The notes beneath the pieces were generated by a model that worked only from the letters and a program-made list of their open reading frames with translations, was not told where the DNA came from and did no database searches. The translations under genes and the position numbers were made by a program. From CAWBQO01 sp963790965 (GTDB lineage: Bacteria; Bacteroidota; Rhodothermia; Rhodothermales; DASSAV01), in the NCBI GenBank assembly GCA_963790965.1, contig CAWBQO010000003.1:1178001-1242000 (forward strand): a stretch of DNA of 64,000 nt, written 5' to 3'. Of the stretch, positions 17,268 to 26,832 are shown in pieces (the first letter of the stretch is position 1; the number at the start of each line of letters is the position of its first letter).

Positions 17268-18581
17268 TCAGGCGGCCGGTTCTTTAATTGCTCGACTCAG
17301 ATAAGCAGCCAGCTCGCCGAAGGGCACCTGCTCGGTAGCACTCTCTCCGCTCATTTTCTTTACCGTAGCCACGGACGAGGCGAGTTCATCTTCTCCCACG
17401 AGCACCGTATAGGGGGCACCCTGCCGGTTGGCCTCGCGCATCTGCGCTTTGCGGGAGCGGCCTTTCACATCGAACGCCGCCCGCAGTCCGGAGCGGCGCA
17501 GCTTCTGCGTTTCGGCAAATACCCACGACGTGGCAACCTCGGACACCGCGACAAGAAACACGTCCGGCACCGGCGGCTCCATCACCTGTTCGCCTTGCGC
17601 CTGCACGGCCAAGAGCAGCCGTTCGATTCCGGCCGCAAACCCTACGGCCGGAACGGCCGCCTCGCTGCCAAGCTCGACGGCGAGACCGTCGTAGCGGCCG
17701 CCTCCGGCAAGCGCGCTCTGCGCCCCAAGGTTCGGACTTTCCAGTTCAAAGGCCGTGCGGCCGTAGTAATCCAGACCCCGCACGAGAAACGGGTCCTCTT
17801 CGTAGGCGATCCCGATCGCATCCAGCAGGCGCTTGACTTCCTCGTAATGCTCCCGGCTTTCGCCATCGATGAACGCGCTGAGCAGCGGCGCATCCGCCAG
17901 CAGGCGACGCTCCTTTTGCTCCTTGGTATCGAGAATGCGGAGCGGGTTCGTCTCAAGCCTGCGGAGGCTCGTCGGCGTCAGCTCGTTTTTGAAAGGCTCA
18001 AAGTAGTTGCGCAGCGCCTCCCGGTAGCGCGGACGGCTCTCGTCGTCGCCCAGCGAGTTGATGCGCAGGCGCGTGTCGCTGATTCCGAACGCCCTGTAAA
18101 TCTCCATCATGACCGCGATGGTCTCCGCGTCGGCGCGAGCATCCTCGCTGCCGATGACTTCGCAGCCGAACTGATGAAACTGTCTGAAACGGCCCTTCTG
18201 CGGCCTTTCGGCGCGGAAGCAGGGACCGATGTAGAACAGCTTCTGCACCCCGCCACGCTGGTCGAGGTGGTGTTGCAGATACGCGCGCATAACGGGCGCG
18301 GTGATCTCCGGGCGAAGCACGTACTGCGTCGTCTCCCGCTCAAAAGCGAACATCTCCTTGGACACAATATCCGTCTGCCCGCCGATTCCGCGCGCGATGA
18401 GAGGCGTCGGTTCGAGGATCGGGGTGCGGATCTCTCCGAAGTTGAACCGCCGCATCACCGCGCGGATGGTCGTCTCTACAGCGTACCAGACTTCAGAACC
18501 GGCATCCGACGACCCACTCGAGGATCCGCCACCCGGCAGAATATCAAAGGTGCCTTCGATATTCTGAAATGCTACTTTCAT
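17268..18581 (-). CDS. hisS: Histidyl-tRNA synthetase
   Basis: 437 residues, class II aminoacyl-tRNA synthetase. Motif 2 is visible in FYIGPCFRAERPQKGRFRQF, the histidine-specific motifs as VRGLDYYGRTAFE and ALAGGGRYDGLAVELG, and the C-terminal anticodon domain follows. The N-terminus FQNIEGTFDILPGG is usual. Upstream of lgt (16-base gap) on the same strand. Confidence 0.96.
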   Translation of the reverse strand: MKVAFQNIEGTFDILPGGGSSSGSSDAGSEVWYAVETTIRAVMRRFNFGEIRTPILEPTPLIARGIGGQTDIVSKEMFAFERETTQYVLRPEITAPVMRAYLQHHLDQRGGVQKLFYIGPCFRAERPQKGRFRQFHQFGCEVIGSEDARADAETIAVMMEIYRAFGISDTRLRINSLGDDESRPRYREALRNYFEPFKNELTPTSLRRLETNPLRILDTKEQKERRLLADAPLLSAFIDGESREHYEEVKRLLDAIGIAYEEDPFLVRGLDYYGRTAFELESPNLGAQSALAGGGRYDGLAVELGSEAAVPAVGFAAGIERLLLAVQAQGEQVMEPPVPDVFLVAVSEVATSWVFAETQKLRRSGLRAAFDVKGRSRKAQMREANRQGAPYTVLVGEDELASSVATVKKMSGESATEQVPFGELAAYLSRAIKEPAA

Positions 18582-18685
18582 GCTTGCCTACGCTCTAAAC
18601 GAAGCCGCCTTTCGGCGCTCAAAACAGACGTGGTTGTCCTCGTGTCTGCAACCGAGTAACCGGCCGCTGCGTGGCCGCCTCCGAG

Positions 18686-19159
18686 TCAGTGTTCGGCCAG
18701 TTGAAGCTCTCCCTCGTGGAAGATCGCGAGCACTTCCGAGACGTGCGTGGTCTTCATGAGGCGGTCGCGAAACGTATCGCGATTCATCAGGCGAGAGACG
18801 CGGCTAAGCAGCTTGATATGCTGCGACTTCGCGTGTTCACTACCTACCAGCAGGAAAAGTAGCCGCACGGGTTTATTGTCGATACTCCCGAAGTCGATGG
18901 CCTCTTCCGTCACGGCAAACGCGGCAACCGTATCCGTGACGGCGGCCGTTTTCGCGTGTGGAAGGCCGAGGCCCTTGCCGACGCCTGTGGACATCACCGC
19001 TTCCCGCTCGAATACTGCTGCGCGCACCCCTTCGAGGTCTCTAACGTTCGGATGTCCTTTCAGTAAGTCGATGAGCGCATTGACGACCTGCTCTTTCGAA
19101 TGCCCCGGCAAATGGACGCGCACCGCTCCGGGCGACAGAATATCAGTTATCTCGGTCAC
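18686..19159 (-). CDS. PTS EIIA-type phosphocarrier domain (PtsN-like)
   Basis: 157 residues, a single EIIA(fru/nitrogen) domain. The phosphorylatable His68 is in TGVGKGLGLPHAKTAAV. No HPr, EI or EIIBC genes are in the window. Stand-alone EIIA proteins usually work in regulation (the nitrogen PTS) rather than sugar uptake; that role is inferred. Located between hisS and the pseudouridine synthase on the minus strand with about 100-base gaps on each side. Confidence 0.9.
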   Translation of the reverse strand: MTEITDILSPGAVRVHLPGHSKEQVVNALIDLLKGHPNVRDLEGVRAAVFEREAVMSTGVGKGLGLPHAKTAAVTDTVAAFAVTEEAIDFGSIDNKPVRLLFLLVGSEHAKSQHIKLLSRVSRLMNRDTFRDRLMKTTHVSEVLAIFHEGELQLAEH

Positions 19160-19280
19160 GGAAGGGTCGGCTGGTGAATAAAAGGTGTCCTGGCAATTCA
19201 GCCCGTTCGTACGCCGACAATATAGGGTTGTTCGGCCGCGCGTCGCGCGCGAAGGCGCACGAACCTCAACATCCTGGCCA

Positions 19281-20417
19281 CTAAAGAGGAGGTTCTACGC
19301 TTTCAAGGCGGGAAAGTACCGCCTGCATATCCTCGGGCAAACCGCTCTCGAAGCGCATTTCTTCGCCCGAAACGGGATGAATGAACCCGAGCGCTGCTGC
19401 GTGAAGCGCTTGCCTCGGCATGATCTCGAAGAGATTTTGAAAAAATGCCCGCCGCTTGGCAGTAGACGGGCCGAATCGGATCGCCTGTCCATCATACGTT
19501 GCGTCGCCGAGTACCGGATGCCCTCGATGGCGCGCATGGACGCGAATCTGGTGCGTCCGTCCGGTTTCAAGCCTGAACCGAAGAAGGGTCGTCGCGGCAT
19601 GTCGCTCGAGGGTCTCGTAGTGCGTGACGGCGTGCTTGCCCTGCGACTCGGGAACGACCGCCATCTTCTTCCGGTCCCGTGGGTCTCGCCCAATGGCCCC
19701 TTCGATCCGCCCGGCCTTCGGCTCGGGGTGCCCCCACACGATGGCGAAATACCGGCGAAAGATCGTCCGCTCTTCAAACTGCCGCGCCAGAAAACGGTGA
19801 GCCACATCGTTCTTCGCGACCACCATCAAACCGGACGTATCCTTGTCCAACCGGTGTACGATGCCGGGCCGGATGGAGGGGTCGCCCTGCCGGGCCGGCG
19901 CGGCATTGATCATAGACAGACCAACGTCCTCGTCTTCTTCTTCGCCACCCTCCAAGGAAAGGACGCCCCCGCCGACGTGGTAGAGCAGCGCGTTGACGAG
20001 CGTGCCATTTGCGTTGCCGTATGCCGGATGCACGACCATTCCCGCCGCCTTGTTCACCACGATCAGGACGTCGTCTTCGTAGACGATGTTCAGCGGAATG
20101 TTCTCCGGCGCAGCCTCCGTGGGCGGAGGGCGTCGCAAGAGACAGGCAATCTGGTCAGATGCCTGGACGCGATACGACACGCGCGTGATGACCTTCTCAT
20201 TCACGGTCACCCGCCCGTCGCGGATACCCTGCTGAACTTTTGCCCGCGAGGCGTTCGGAAGAAAACGGGTTATGTAAACATCCAGCCGAGCGTCCTCCCG
20301 GTATCCGGGAGGCGCTTCCATGGTGTAGAGCCACTCTTCCCGTTCACCCTCCGATTGCTCGTTCTCTGCACCACTGCGATCCCACCAGTCGAATGGGCGG
20401 CGTTCATTGCTCGGCAT
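19281..20417 (-). CDS. rluD: RluD-type 23S rRNA pseudouridine synthase
   Basis: 378 residues. An N-terminal S4 RNA-binding domain (RLDVYITRFLPNASRAKVQQ through GRVTVNEKV, about 44-76) is followed by the RluA-family catalytic domain with GIVHRLDKDTSGLMVVAK; catalytic Asp191. The end contains ETGRTHQIRVHARHRGHPVL, the usual RluA-family segment. An acidic insertion (GGEEEDEDVG, about 157-166) is unusual. The first 30 residues are also unlike the family, so the true start may be MEAPPGYRED near 20321. Target uridines are inferred from the family. Confidence 0.9.
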   Translation of the reverse strand: MPSNERRPFDWWDRSGAENEQSEGEREEWLYTMEAPPGYREDARLDVYITRFLPNASRAKVQQGIRDGRVTVNEKVITRVSYRVQASDQIACLLRRPPPTEAAPENIPLNIVYEDDVLIVVNKAAGMVVHPAYGNANGTLVNALLYHVGGGVLSLEGGEEEDEDVGLSMINAAPARQGDPSIRPGIVHRLDKDTSGLMVVAKNDVAHRFLARQFEERTIFRRYFAIVWGHPEPKAGRIEGAIGRDPRDRKKMAVVPESQGKHAVTHYETLERHAATTLLRFRLETGRTHQIRVHARHRGHPVLGDATYDGQAIRFGPSTAKRRAFFQNLFEIMPRQALHAAALGFIHPVSGEEMRFESGLPEDMQAVLSRLESVEPPL

Positions 20418-20443
20418 AGGGCGGACGGGATAGCGTACGGACT

Positions 20444-21586
20444 TCAGGCGTGGACGGGTGCCTGCGTATACGCCCGAACGGCCTCGATTGTCCGCTCCGC
20501 CTCCTCGGCGGTGTTATAGAAAGATGGCGAGAAGCGCGCAAGGCCATTGCGCAAGGAGGCGCTGATCCGTTTTTCCTTGAGCGACGCGACCAGGCCGGGC
20601 GCATCGTCGTGGTAGACTGTCACGATGCCGGAGGTATGAGCGGGATCGGCGGAACCGTAGCGCCGTAGCCCTATCCGGTCCAACCCCTCCGCCAACTGCT
20701 TCGCGCGCTCGAGCACGCGGGTCTCGCACCAGGCCGGCCCGGCCTCGAAGTAGAGTTCGAGCGCCGCTCCCAGCGCAGCGATACCGAGGTTGTTCATCGT
20801 TCCGAGATGAAAGCGTGAGGCGTCTTCGTGGAACGTCAGGCGGTAATCGTAGAAGTTGTCCCAGTCGACCGGACCGTGGAGCCATCCCGCCGGCGGAGTG
20901 ATTTTCTCCTGAAGTCGCTGCGAAACATACATAAACCCGATGCCCTGAGGCGCGAGCAGCCACTTCTGCGCGCCACTGGCCAGAAAATCGATACCGGCGT
21001 CTTCGACGGATAGTTCGAGCGCACCCAGCCCCTGGATGGCGTCCACTGAAAAGATGATGCCTCTGTCCTGGCAAAGTTGCCCGATGGCCTTGAGGTCCGC
21101 GCGGAATCCAGATACGAACTGCACCCAACTCAGGCTCAGCAACTTGGTGCGCGGCGTAAGCGCCCGCTCGACCTCCTCGATGGTGAACACGCCTTCTTCA
21201 TGGGGAATGAAGTCGAGCACCACCCCTTTCCTTTCGAGGTGCATGAATGGATACACATTGGCCGGAAACTCGCACGCCGGTACGGCGATGTGGTCGCCCG
21301 CCTGCCATGAAAGCCCTTCCGCGAGGACATGGAGGCCGTACGACGTATTCGGCGTAAAGGCGATGCGGCTTTTGTCCGTTCCGAGGAGCCTCGCCACCGA
21401 TTGGTGCGCGCGCCCGAAGATGGGCAAAAACTCCTGGTAGTTTTCGATGCTGCCTACGTGCCGGTCCTGCATGAACCGGAACATAGTCTCCATAACGCGC
21501 CGACTCAGCGGACCCGTGGCCGCGTGGTTGAAGTAGACGGCCCGTTCCGTATGCGGAAACTCGCGCCTGAGAAGATCGATGTTCAT
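20444..21586 (-). CDS. Class V aminotransferase (cysteine-desulfurase-like)
   Basis: 380 residues, fold type I PLP enzyme. The lysine site is FLASGAQKWLLAPQGIGFMY (Lys208) with HAATGPLSRR at residues 21-30. It lacks the catalytic-cysteine loop of true cysteine desulfurases (compare RTGHHCTQ in SufS), so it is probably an isopenicillin-N-epimerase or kynureninase-like aminotransferase of unknown substrate. Its start overlaps the stop of the upstream thioesterase by 4 bases, a sign of translational coupling. Confidence 0.87.
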   Translation of the reverse strand: MNIDLLRREFPHTERAVYFNHAATGPLSRRVMETMFRFMQDRHVGSIENYQEFLPIFGRAHQSVARLLGTDKSRIAFTPNTSYGLHVLAEGLSWQAGDHIAVPACEFPANVYPFMHLERKGVVLDFIPHEEGVFTIEEVERALTPRTKLLSLSWVQFVSGFRADLKAIGQLCQDRGIIFSVDAIQGLGALELSVEDAGIDFLASGAQKWLLAPQGIGFMYVSQRLQEKITPPAGWLHGPVDWDNFYDYRLTFHEDASRFHLGTMNNLGIAALGAALELYFEAGPAWCETRVLERAKQLAEGLDRIGLRRYGSADPAHTSGIVTVYHDDAPGLVASLKEKRISASLRNGLARFSPSFYNTAEEAERTIEAVRAYTQAPVHA

Positions 21587-22356
21587 CGTCGTTGTTCTTT
21601 GTTTGTTTGGCTCCAGACCGACCGAAGGGCGGCTACTTCGCGACCGTCGCCCTCGCGGGTCACGCGGTGGAAGAATACGTCCCGACTGTCATCCGGCGCT
21701 CCGGACTGCGCGACCACCGTATCGCCGTAGAGCGTTTCGGCGCGAAAGACCACTTCAAGCTCCGCGATGCGCCGGTTCTTGAACAGCTCCTGCGGAACGC
21801 TCTCGACCGCCCAGTCGATATACCGGACGTTGTTGACGTGCCCGTTCACATCGAGGTCGCTGTACCTCACCGTGAATCGCCTTGCTTCGAGCGGATCGAA
21901 CGCCAGAGCGAAGCGCGGAAAACTGTCGTCCAGGGCACGCTCCTCGTTGCCGGCGAGCACGCCCAGTATGAAGGCCGGTGGGCGAACCGGCTTTCGTCGT
22001 TCCGTATGAAGGAGCAGCCACGCACTCGTGCCGCGCACAAGCAATTCATCCTGCTCATTGTAGACCAGAAACTCACGCGTTGCAAAGATGCCTTGTGTAC
22101 CCGAAGGCCAGGTTTGAACGCGGACCACGTCCCGCCAGCCGGGGTACGAATGCACCTCGATATGCAGGCGCGAGAGTACCCAGATCAGGCTGTGCGCCTC
22201 CAGGCTCTCTATGGACGTGCCGAGGTGCTGCGCGTGATTGGAAGCCGCCTCCTGCAAGAGGTTACAAATTGTTTGAACGGAAGCATAGCCCGCTGGATCG
22301 ACTTCGTACGATCTTATGCTGAACGATTCCGACCAGGAGTTGGCTTTGACCTGCAT
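21583..22356 (-). CDS. Acyl-ACP thioesterase
   Basis: 257 residues, double hotdog fold of the FatA/acyl-ACP thioesterase family. The first hotdog runs from SFSIRSYEVDPAGYASVQTI. The second contains FTVRYSDLDVNGHVNNVRY, matching the catalytic N-x-H segment of plant FatA/FatB. It would release free fatty acids from acyl carrier protein in the cytosol. Overlaps the class V aminotransferase gene by 4 bases. Divergent from the SDR gene across a 132-base gap. Confidence 0.88.
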   Translation of the reverse strand: MQVKANSWSESFSIRSYEVDPAGYASVQTICNLLQEAASNHAQHLGTSIESLEAHSLIWVLSRLHIEVHSYPGWRDVVRVQTWPSGTQGIFATREFLVYNEQDELLVRGTSAWLLLHTERRKPVRPPAFILGVLAGNEERALDDSFPRFALAFDPLEARRFTVRYSDLDVNGHVNNVRYIDWAVESVPQELFKNRRIAELEVVFRAETLYGDTVVAQSGAPDDSRDVFFHRVTREGDGREVAALRSVWSQTNKEQRR

Positions 22357-22488
22357 GACAAAAGGCGCAATGACGGCGTGGTTCGTGCATTATAGCGAAT
22401 ATCCGCTTTAACTGTGCCGCCCGTGCACCTTACGCTGCGCTTCTTCTTTCGCGCCGGCGAACAGCGATCCACATAAATCCTTTACAAT

Positions 22489-23256
22489 ATGAACTTCAAG
22501 GACAAGGTGATTATCGTCACCGGCGGAGGGCAGGGCATCGGCAGAGGCGTCGCGCTCCACCTCGCGAAAGAGGGCGCAGTGGTCGTCCTTGCTGAAATCG
22601 ACCGGGAGGCCGGTGAGGAGGCGGAGACCCTGCTCTCCCGCACCGGAACGGCGGTGTTTATCCAGACGGACACTGCGGACGAAGGCTCCGTCGCGTCCAT
22701 GGTGAACGAGACTCTCCAGCGGTTTGGCGGCATCGACGGGCTGGTGAACAACGCCGGCATCGCATCTCCGGAGAACAGTCCGCTCGAACGGCTAAGCCTC
22801 TTCGACTGGAACCGCGTGCTCGCCACGAACCTCACCGGCTACTTCCTCTGCGCCAAACACGCCGCCGCGCACCTCCGCCGCCGCCACGGAGCCATCGTCA
22901 ACATCTCCTCTACGCGCTCGCTTCAGTCTGAAGCAAACACGGAAGCCTACAGCGCCTCCAAAGGCGGCGTGGACGCGCTCACCCACGCCATGGCGATCAG
23001 CCTCGGTCCTGACGTGCGCGTCAATGCAGTGCTGCCGGGCTGGATCGTGGTAGATGAATGGAAAAAAGATTCTGCGCGAAGGGACGCAACGCTTTCCCGA
23101 GAGGACAACGAGCAGCACCCGGCCGGACGTGCCGGCAAGCCCGAAGACATCGCTTCGCTCGTGGCCTATCTCCTCTCCGACGCGGCCTCGTTCGTCACCG
23201 GGCAGCGCTTTGTCGTTGACGGAGGCATGACCCGCAAGATGATCTATCACGATTGA
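22489..23256 (+). CDS. Short-chain dehydrogenase/reductase
   Basis: 255 residues, classical SDR. The cofactor motif is TGGGQGIGRG (11-20), then NNAG (87-90), and the catalytic Tyr154/Lys158 lie in YSASKGG with serines near 140. The C-terminal SFVTGQRFVVDGGMTRKM is typical. Resembles glucose-1-dehydrogenase and FabG-like enzymes; substrate undetermined. Single gene, divergent from the thioesterase and convergent with the M16 peptidase. Confidence 0.92.
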   Translation: MNFKDKVIIVTGGGQGIGRGVALHLAKEGAVVVLAEIDREAGEEAETLLSRTGTAVFIQTDTADEGSVASMVNETLQRFGGIDGLVNNAGIASPENSPLERLSLFDWNRVLATNLTGYFLCAKHAAAHLRRRHGAIVNISSTRSLQSEANTEAYSASKGGVDALTHAMAISLGPDVRVNAVLPGWIVVDEWKKDSARRDATLSREDNEQHPAGRAGKPEDIASLVAYLLSDAASFVTGQRFVVDGGMTRKMIYHD

Positions 23257-23287
23257 GGCCGCAGGAGTCCGTCGCCCCTGCGGCCTC
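23255..23287. terminator. Hairpin between convergent SDR and M16 peptidase genes
   Basis: A perfect 11-bp inverted repeat (23255-23265 with 23277-23287) overlapping the SDR stop codon. No T-run follows on either side, so this is a possible bidirectional terminator of uncertain strength. Confidence 0.5.
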
Positions 23288-23296
23288 ATCGGCCGT

Positions 23297-26200
23297 TTAC
23301 GGCGTGTAATTCTCCGGATAGAGCACGACGCGCACGCGGCGGTCGGCGTTGAGGTAGCGCCGGGCTGCCGCCTGAATGTCGGCCGCCGACGTCGATTCGA
23401 TGAGCTGATTGTACCGAAGCACGTCTGTCGGCGGCTCGTTGTCGTGGCTGAAGTAGTAATCCAGAACGCCGAGCCAGAAGCCGTTCTGCTCCAGTTGCGT
23501 CTCGCGTTCACGACGCTGCTGCTCGCGAACCTTCACCACATTGTCCGCGGAAGGGCCTTCGGCTTTCAGCCGGTCCACCTGATCCATGACGGCACCCACC
23601 ATCTCGTCAACACGCTCCGGAGCCGTCGTAAAGCTGATGGTGACGGTGTACGTCGTATCCGGCCGGTCGGACGCCGAAGAGTTGACACCCACGCCATACG
23701 TCCCGCCGCGCGCTTCCCGAAGCTCCTCGCGCAGCATGAGCGAAAGGACCTCCTCCATGCTTCGGAGCGCGTGCCGGTTCTCGCGCGTGTAGTCGAACGG
23801 ACCTGAGAAGATGACCGCAACCTGGCTCTGCGGTGCCATGCCCTTCTTCGCCTCTTTCTCAACGACGCCCTTTGGAAGTTCGGGATAGACATTGCGCCAC
23901 GCTTCTCCCCGCTGCGTTGCCGGAAGCGTGCCGAGGTAGGTCTGCGCAAGCTGAGCCAGCTGCATTTCGTCAAAATTACCCACGAAAATGAACGTGAAGT
24001 CCGACGCATCGGCGAATCGATCCTTGTAGATCCGGAGCGCATCGCGGACGTTCAGCGAGGCGACATCGGCAAGCGTCGGCGCGTCGCGCCTCGGGTGATA
24101 GTTGTACAAGGCCGCTTGCAGCGTGTCCTGGAAGGCAGCCTGCGGGTCGGCGGAGCGGTTCAGGAGGATGGCCTTCAGCTGGTCCTGCATGGAGGAGAGC
24201 GCGCTGCTGTCCGCCCGGGGCGCAGTAAAGTACAGGTAGATCATCTGGAAAAGCGTCTCCAGATCCTCGGGGGATGCGCTGCCCCGGATTCCCTCTTCAA
24301 GATCGCCGATGTACGGCTGAACGGAGACAACTTTTCCGGCAAGCATCTTTTCGAGATCCGTCCGTGAGAAGGTGCCTACGCCGCTTCGCGCCACCAGGCC
24401 CGGTGCCGTCTCGGCGATGAACTCTTCCTCGTCGGAAACAAGGGAGGACCCGCCGGGACTGAAGGCGGCAAACTGAACCTCGTCTTCTTTGAAGTCGGTG
24501 GGCTTCATAACGAGCCGAACGCCATTGGCAAACTGAAGCACTGTTACACCGATCGAATCGATGCGCGCCGCGCCGACTACTGCGGCAGGTTGCGGCACGT
24601 TCTCGACGAGCGGGTCCGTGCTTACGGCATCGATGTACGGCTGAATCGGCTTGTCCGCCACCCGTGCAATGACGCCCGCGAGGGCCGTCTCCGACGGCGG
24701 CGTGAGGGCGGGTTTCTCCGGCATCGTGACCATCACGAGGCGATTGGCGTCCGCCAGCAGTTCGCCGGCAAGCTCGTTGACTTCCCCCACCCCGATCTGC
24801 GGCAGCAAGTCCTGCACGAGTTCGTACTCGTAAGCAATGCCGGGGAAAGGCTCGCCTTCCAGAAAGTTATCCACGTACTCCCCGGCAAGCGACGCCGAGT
24901 TGGTGTTGTCACGCTCGGCGTAGGCCTGCGCGTAGCTGCGTAACACGTCGTTGCGCTGGCGATCCAGTTCCGTCGGCGTGAAGCCGTATTGCCGTATGCG
25001 GCCCGCCTCGGTAAGGACCGACTCCAACCCCGTCAGAATGCTGTCTTCCTGCACCTGCGCCGACAATCCGTAGATTTCGGCGGGACGCACGAGGCCGCCC
25101 TTGTAGGCGGACGCGCGAAGGAAAGGCGATCCGGCTCCGCGCGCAATCTCAGCAAATCGCGCGTTCAACATGCCATTAAAGAGCATCGCGACAAGATTCT
25201 CGCGGAAGCCCTGCACCGTCGAGGCCGGCTGGTTCGGCCGGATGTAATCCACCTCCACCGACGTATACGGATACTCGGGATCTGTGACGACCATATACCG
25301 GGTCGCGGCGTCCACCGGAACGCTGAGCGTGGGGCGCTCGGGAGCGCCGGTGGGATTCGGAAGCGAAGAAAAGTGCGACTTAATGAGCGCTTCGTAAGCG
25401 TCCACGTCAAAGTCGCCGACAGCCACGACGGCCATGAGGCCCGGCCTGTACCATTCCCGGTAGAAGCGGCGGATCGCGTCGTAGTCCAGCCCCTCGATGG
25501 TGGCCGGATCCCCGGCGAGGTACTGCGAGGTGTATTCCGAGTCGCCCAGCAGGGCCGGAACGACCTTCTCGCCGATGCGCCCCTGCGCGTTTTCGCGGCG
25601 AAGGCGGTACTCCTCTATGATGACGCCGCGCTCCTTGTCGATCTCCTCTTCCGAAAGCGTGGCGTAGGCCGCCCAGTCTTCGAGCACATCAAAAGCTCGG
25701 TTGACGACCTCGGCACTGTCCGTCGGGATGGTCAGCATGTAGACGGTCTCGTCGAGCGACGTGTAGGCGTTGATGTGAGGGCCGAACCGCACGCCCGCCC
25801 TTTCGAGGAAGTTGACAAGCTCCATCTTTTCGAACCGGCGGGTGCCGTTAAAGAGCATATGCTCCAGAAAGTGCGCCGCTCCGCCCTGATCCGGTGCCTG
25901 AAGGGCCGTTCCGGCATCAACGGCGAGTCGCAGTTCCGCGCGCGCGACCGGCTCGGTGTTCTTGCGAATGTAGTACCGCAAGCCGTTCGGCAACGTGCCC
26001 GTCCGCACGGCCGGATCGGCGGGCAACACGAGTGTGCCGCTCGGAGCGCCCGCGACCGGGTTCACGGCGACTGAAGGGACGTTCTCTTCTGCGGGAGAGG
26101 GCACCGCCGGCTGCGTCCCGGTTCTGTCGGTTCCGGAGCAGGCGGCTACGAGGAGCAACAGGGCCAGCGGCAGCGCCGGCGAGTAAGAGGGCAGCTTCAT
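23297..26200 (-). CDS. M16 family zinc metallopeptidase, lipoprotein
   Basis: About 967 residues. The start is set at MKLPSYSPALPL so that a lipoprotein signal is formed with lipobox LVAAC (Cys21); the frame extends 21 codons further upstream. The first M16 domain has the inverted zinc motif HFLEH (His110, Glu113, His114), followed by the downstream glutamate region EEEIDKERGVIIEEYRLRR. Two inactive-looking M16 C domains follow, giving the full tandem pitrilysin-like architecture. Presumably anchored in the outer membrane facing the periplasm, degrading peptides. Divergent from the DUF4174 gene. Confidence 0.92.
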   Translation of the reverse strand: MKLPSYSPALPLALLLLVAACSGTDRTGTQPAVPSPAEENVPSVAVNPVAGAPSGTLVLPADPAVRTGTLPNGLRYYIRKNTEPVARAELRLAVDAGTALQAPDQGGAAHFLEHMLFNGTRRFEKMELVNFLERAGVRFGPHINAYTSLDETVYMLTIPTDSAEVVNRAFDVLEDWAAYATLSEEEIDKERGVIIEEYRLRRENAQGRIGEKVVPALLGDSEYTSQYLAGDPATIEGLDYDAIRRFYREWYRPGLMAVVAVGDFDVDAYEALIKSHFSSLPNPTGAPERPTLSVPVDAATRYMVVTDPEYPYTSVEVDYIRPNQPASTVQGFRENLVAMLFNGMLNARFAEIARGAGSPFLRASAYKGGLVRPAEIYGLSAQVQEDSILTGLESVLTEAGRIRQYGFTPTELDRQRNDVLRSYAQAYAERDNTNSASLAGEYVDNFLEGEPFPGIAYEYELVQDLLPQIGVGEVNELAGELLADANRLVMVTMPEKPALTPPSETALAGVIARVADKPIQPYIDAVSTDPLVENVPQPAAVVGAARIDSIGVTVLQFANGVRLVMKPTDFKEDEVQFAAFSPGGSSLVSDEEEFIAETAPGLVARSGVGTFSRTDLEKMLAGKVVSVQPYIGDLEEGIRGSASPEDLETLFQMIYLYFTAPRADSSALSSMQDQLKAILLNRSADPQAAFQDTLQAALYNYHPRRDAPTLADVASLNVRDALRIYKDRFADASDFTFIFVGNFDEMQLAQLAQTYLGTLPATQRGEAWRNVYPELPKGVVEKEAKKGMAPQSQVAVIFSGPFDYTRENRHALRSMEEVLSLMLREELREARGGTYGVGVNSSASDRPDTTYTVTISFTTAPERVDEMVGAVMDQVDRLKAEGPSADNVVKVREQQRRERETQLEQNGFWLGVLDYYFSHDNEPPTDVLRYNQLIESTSAADIQAAARRYLNADRRVRVVLYPENYTP

Positions 26201-26448
26201 AAGGTAGGGGATTTTGTTTCCGTCACTTCGCAAAGGCCGAAATGAACGGTCCTTCCGAAGCAACTTCGATAAAGTGCAAGCAATGTACGATTAACACCCC
26301 TTTCCATGCTACCCATTTATAAAGACTAAACGGCCTTGTCGAGCGCCATTGAAAAGAAGGAGCGACGAGACCCACCGCCGTTGGCGATGCCGGTTCCTTC
26401 GATCTATCTTCCCGGCACACGACCCCTCCACCGAGTCCCGACCTCGAG

Positions 26449-26817
26449 ATGCCCATCACCGACTTGCAAGCCTTCGCGAACCTCAACCAGGCTTCCGCGC
26501 TCATTATCTTTGCAGCTTCGCATCAGAGTCCTGCCTACGAAAAGCAGATGCAACTTCTGGCGGGTCAAGACCAGACGCTTGCCGAGAAGAAGCTGATCAT
26601 CGTCTCCTGCTTTGCAGACGGAAAGGGCAACATCGGTGACGATCCGCTGCAGGCGACGGCGGGCAGACAGCTTCGCGAAGCCTTGCAGGTTGATGACGAA
26701 GACTTTCTGGTGGTTATCACAGACGAACACGGAGCGGAAGTCGGCCGCTTCGACGCGCCGATACCGCCGGAAACGGTAAGGACATCCAGCGCCGGCACCA
26801 CACCCGCCGGCCGGTAA
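26449..26817 (+). CDS. DUF4174-like protein
   Basis: 122 residues with a thioredoxin-like flavour: ALIIFAASHQSPAYEKQMQL, KLIIVSCFADGKGN, then EDFLVVITDEHGAEVGRF. This fits the DUF4174 family. The CxxC pair of true thioredoxins is absent. It precedes an App1-type gene by 15 bases, so the two are probably co-expressed. Function unknown. Confidence 0.75.
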   Translation: MPITDLQAFANLNQASALIIFAASHQSPAYEKQMQLLAGQDQTLAEKKLIIVSCFADGKGNIGDDPLQATAGRQLREALQVDDEDFLVVITDEHGAEVGRFDAPIPPETVRTSSAGTTPAGR

Positions 26818-26832
26818 GGAGCGAATGAACAC

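Noticed and set aside
17187..18659. 490-codon plus-strand frame opposite hisS
   Set aside because: Mirror of histidyl-tRNA synthetase; no motif of its own.
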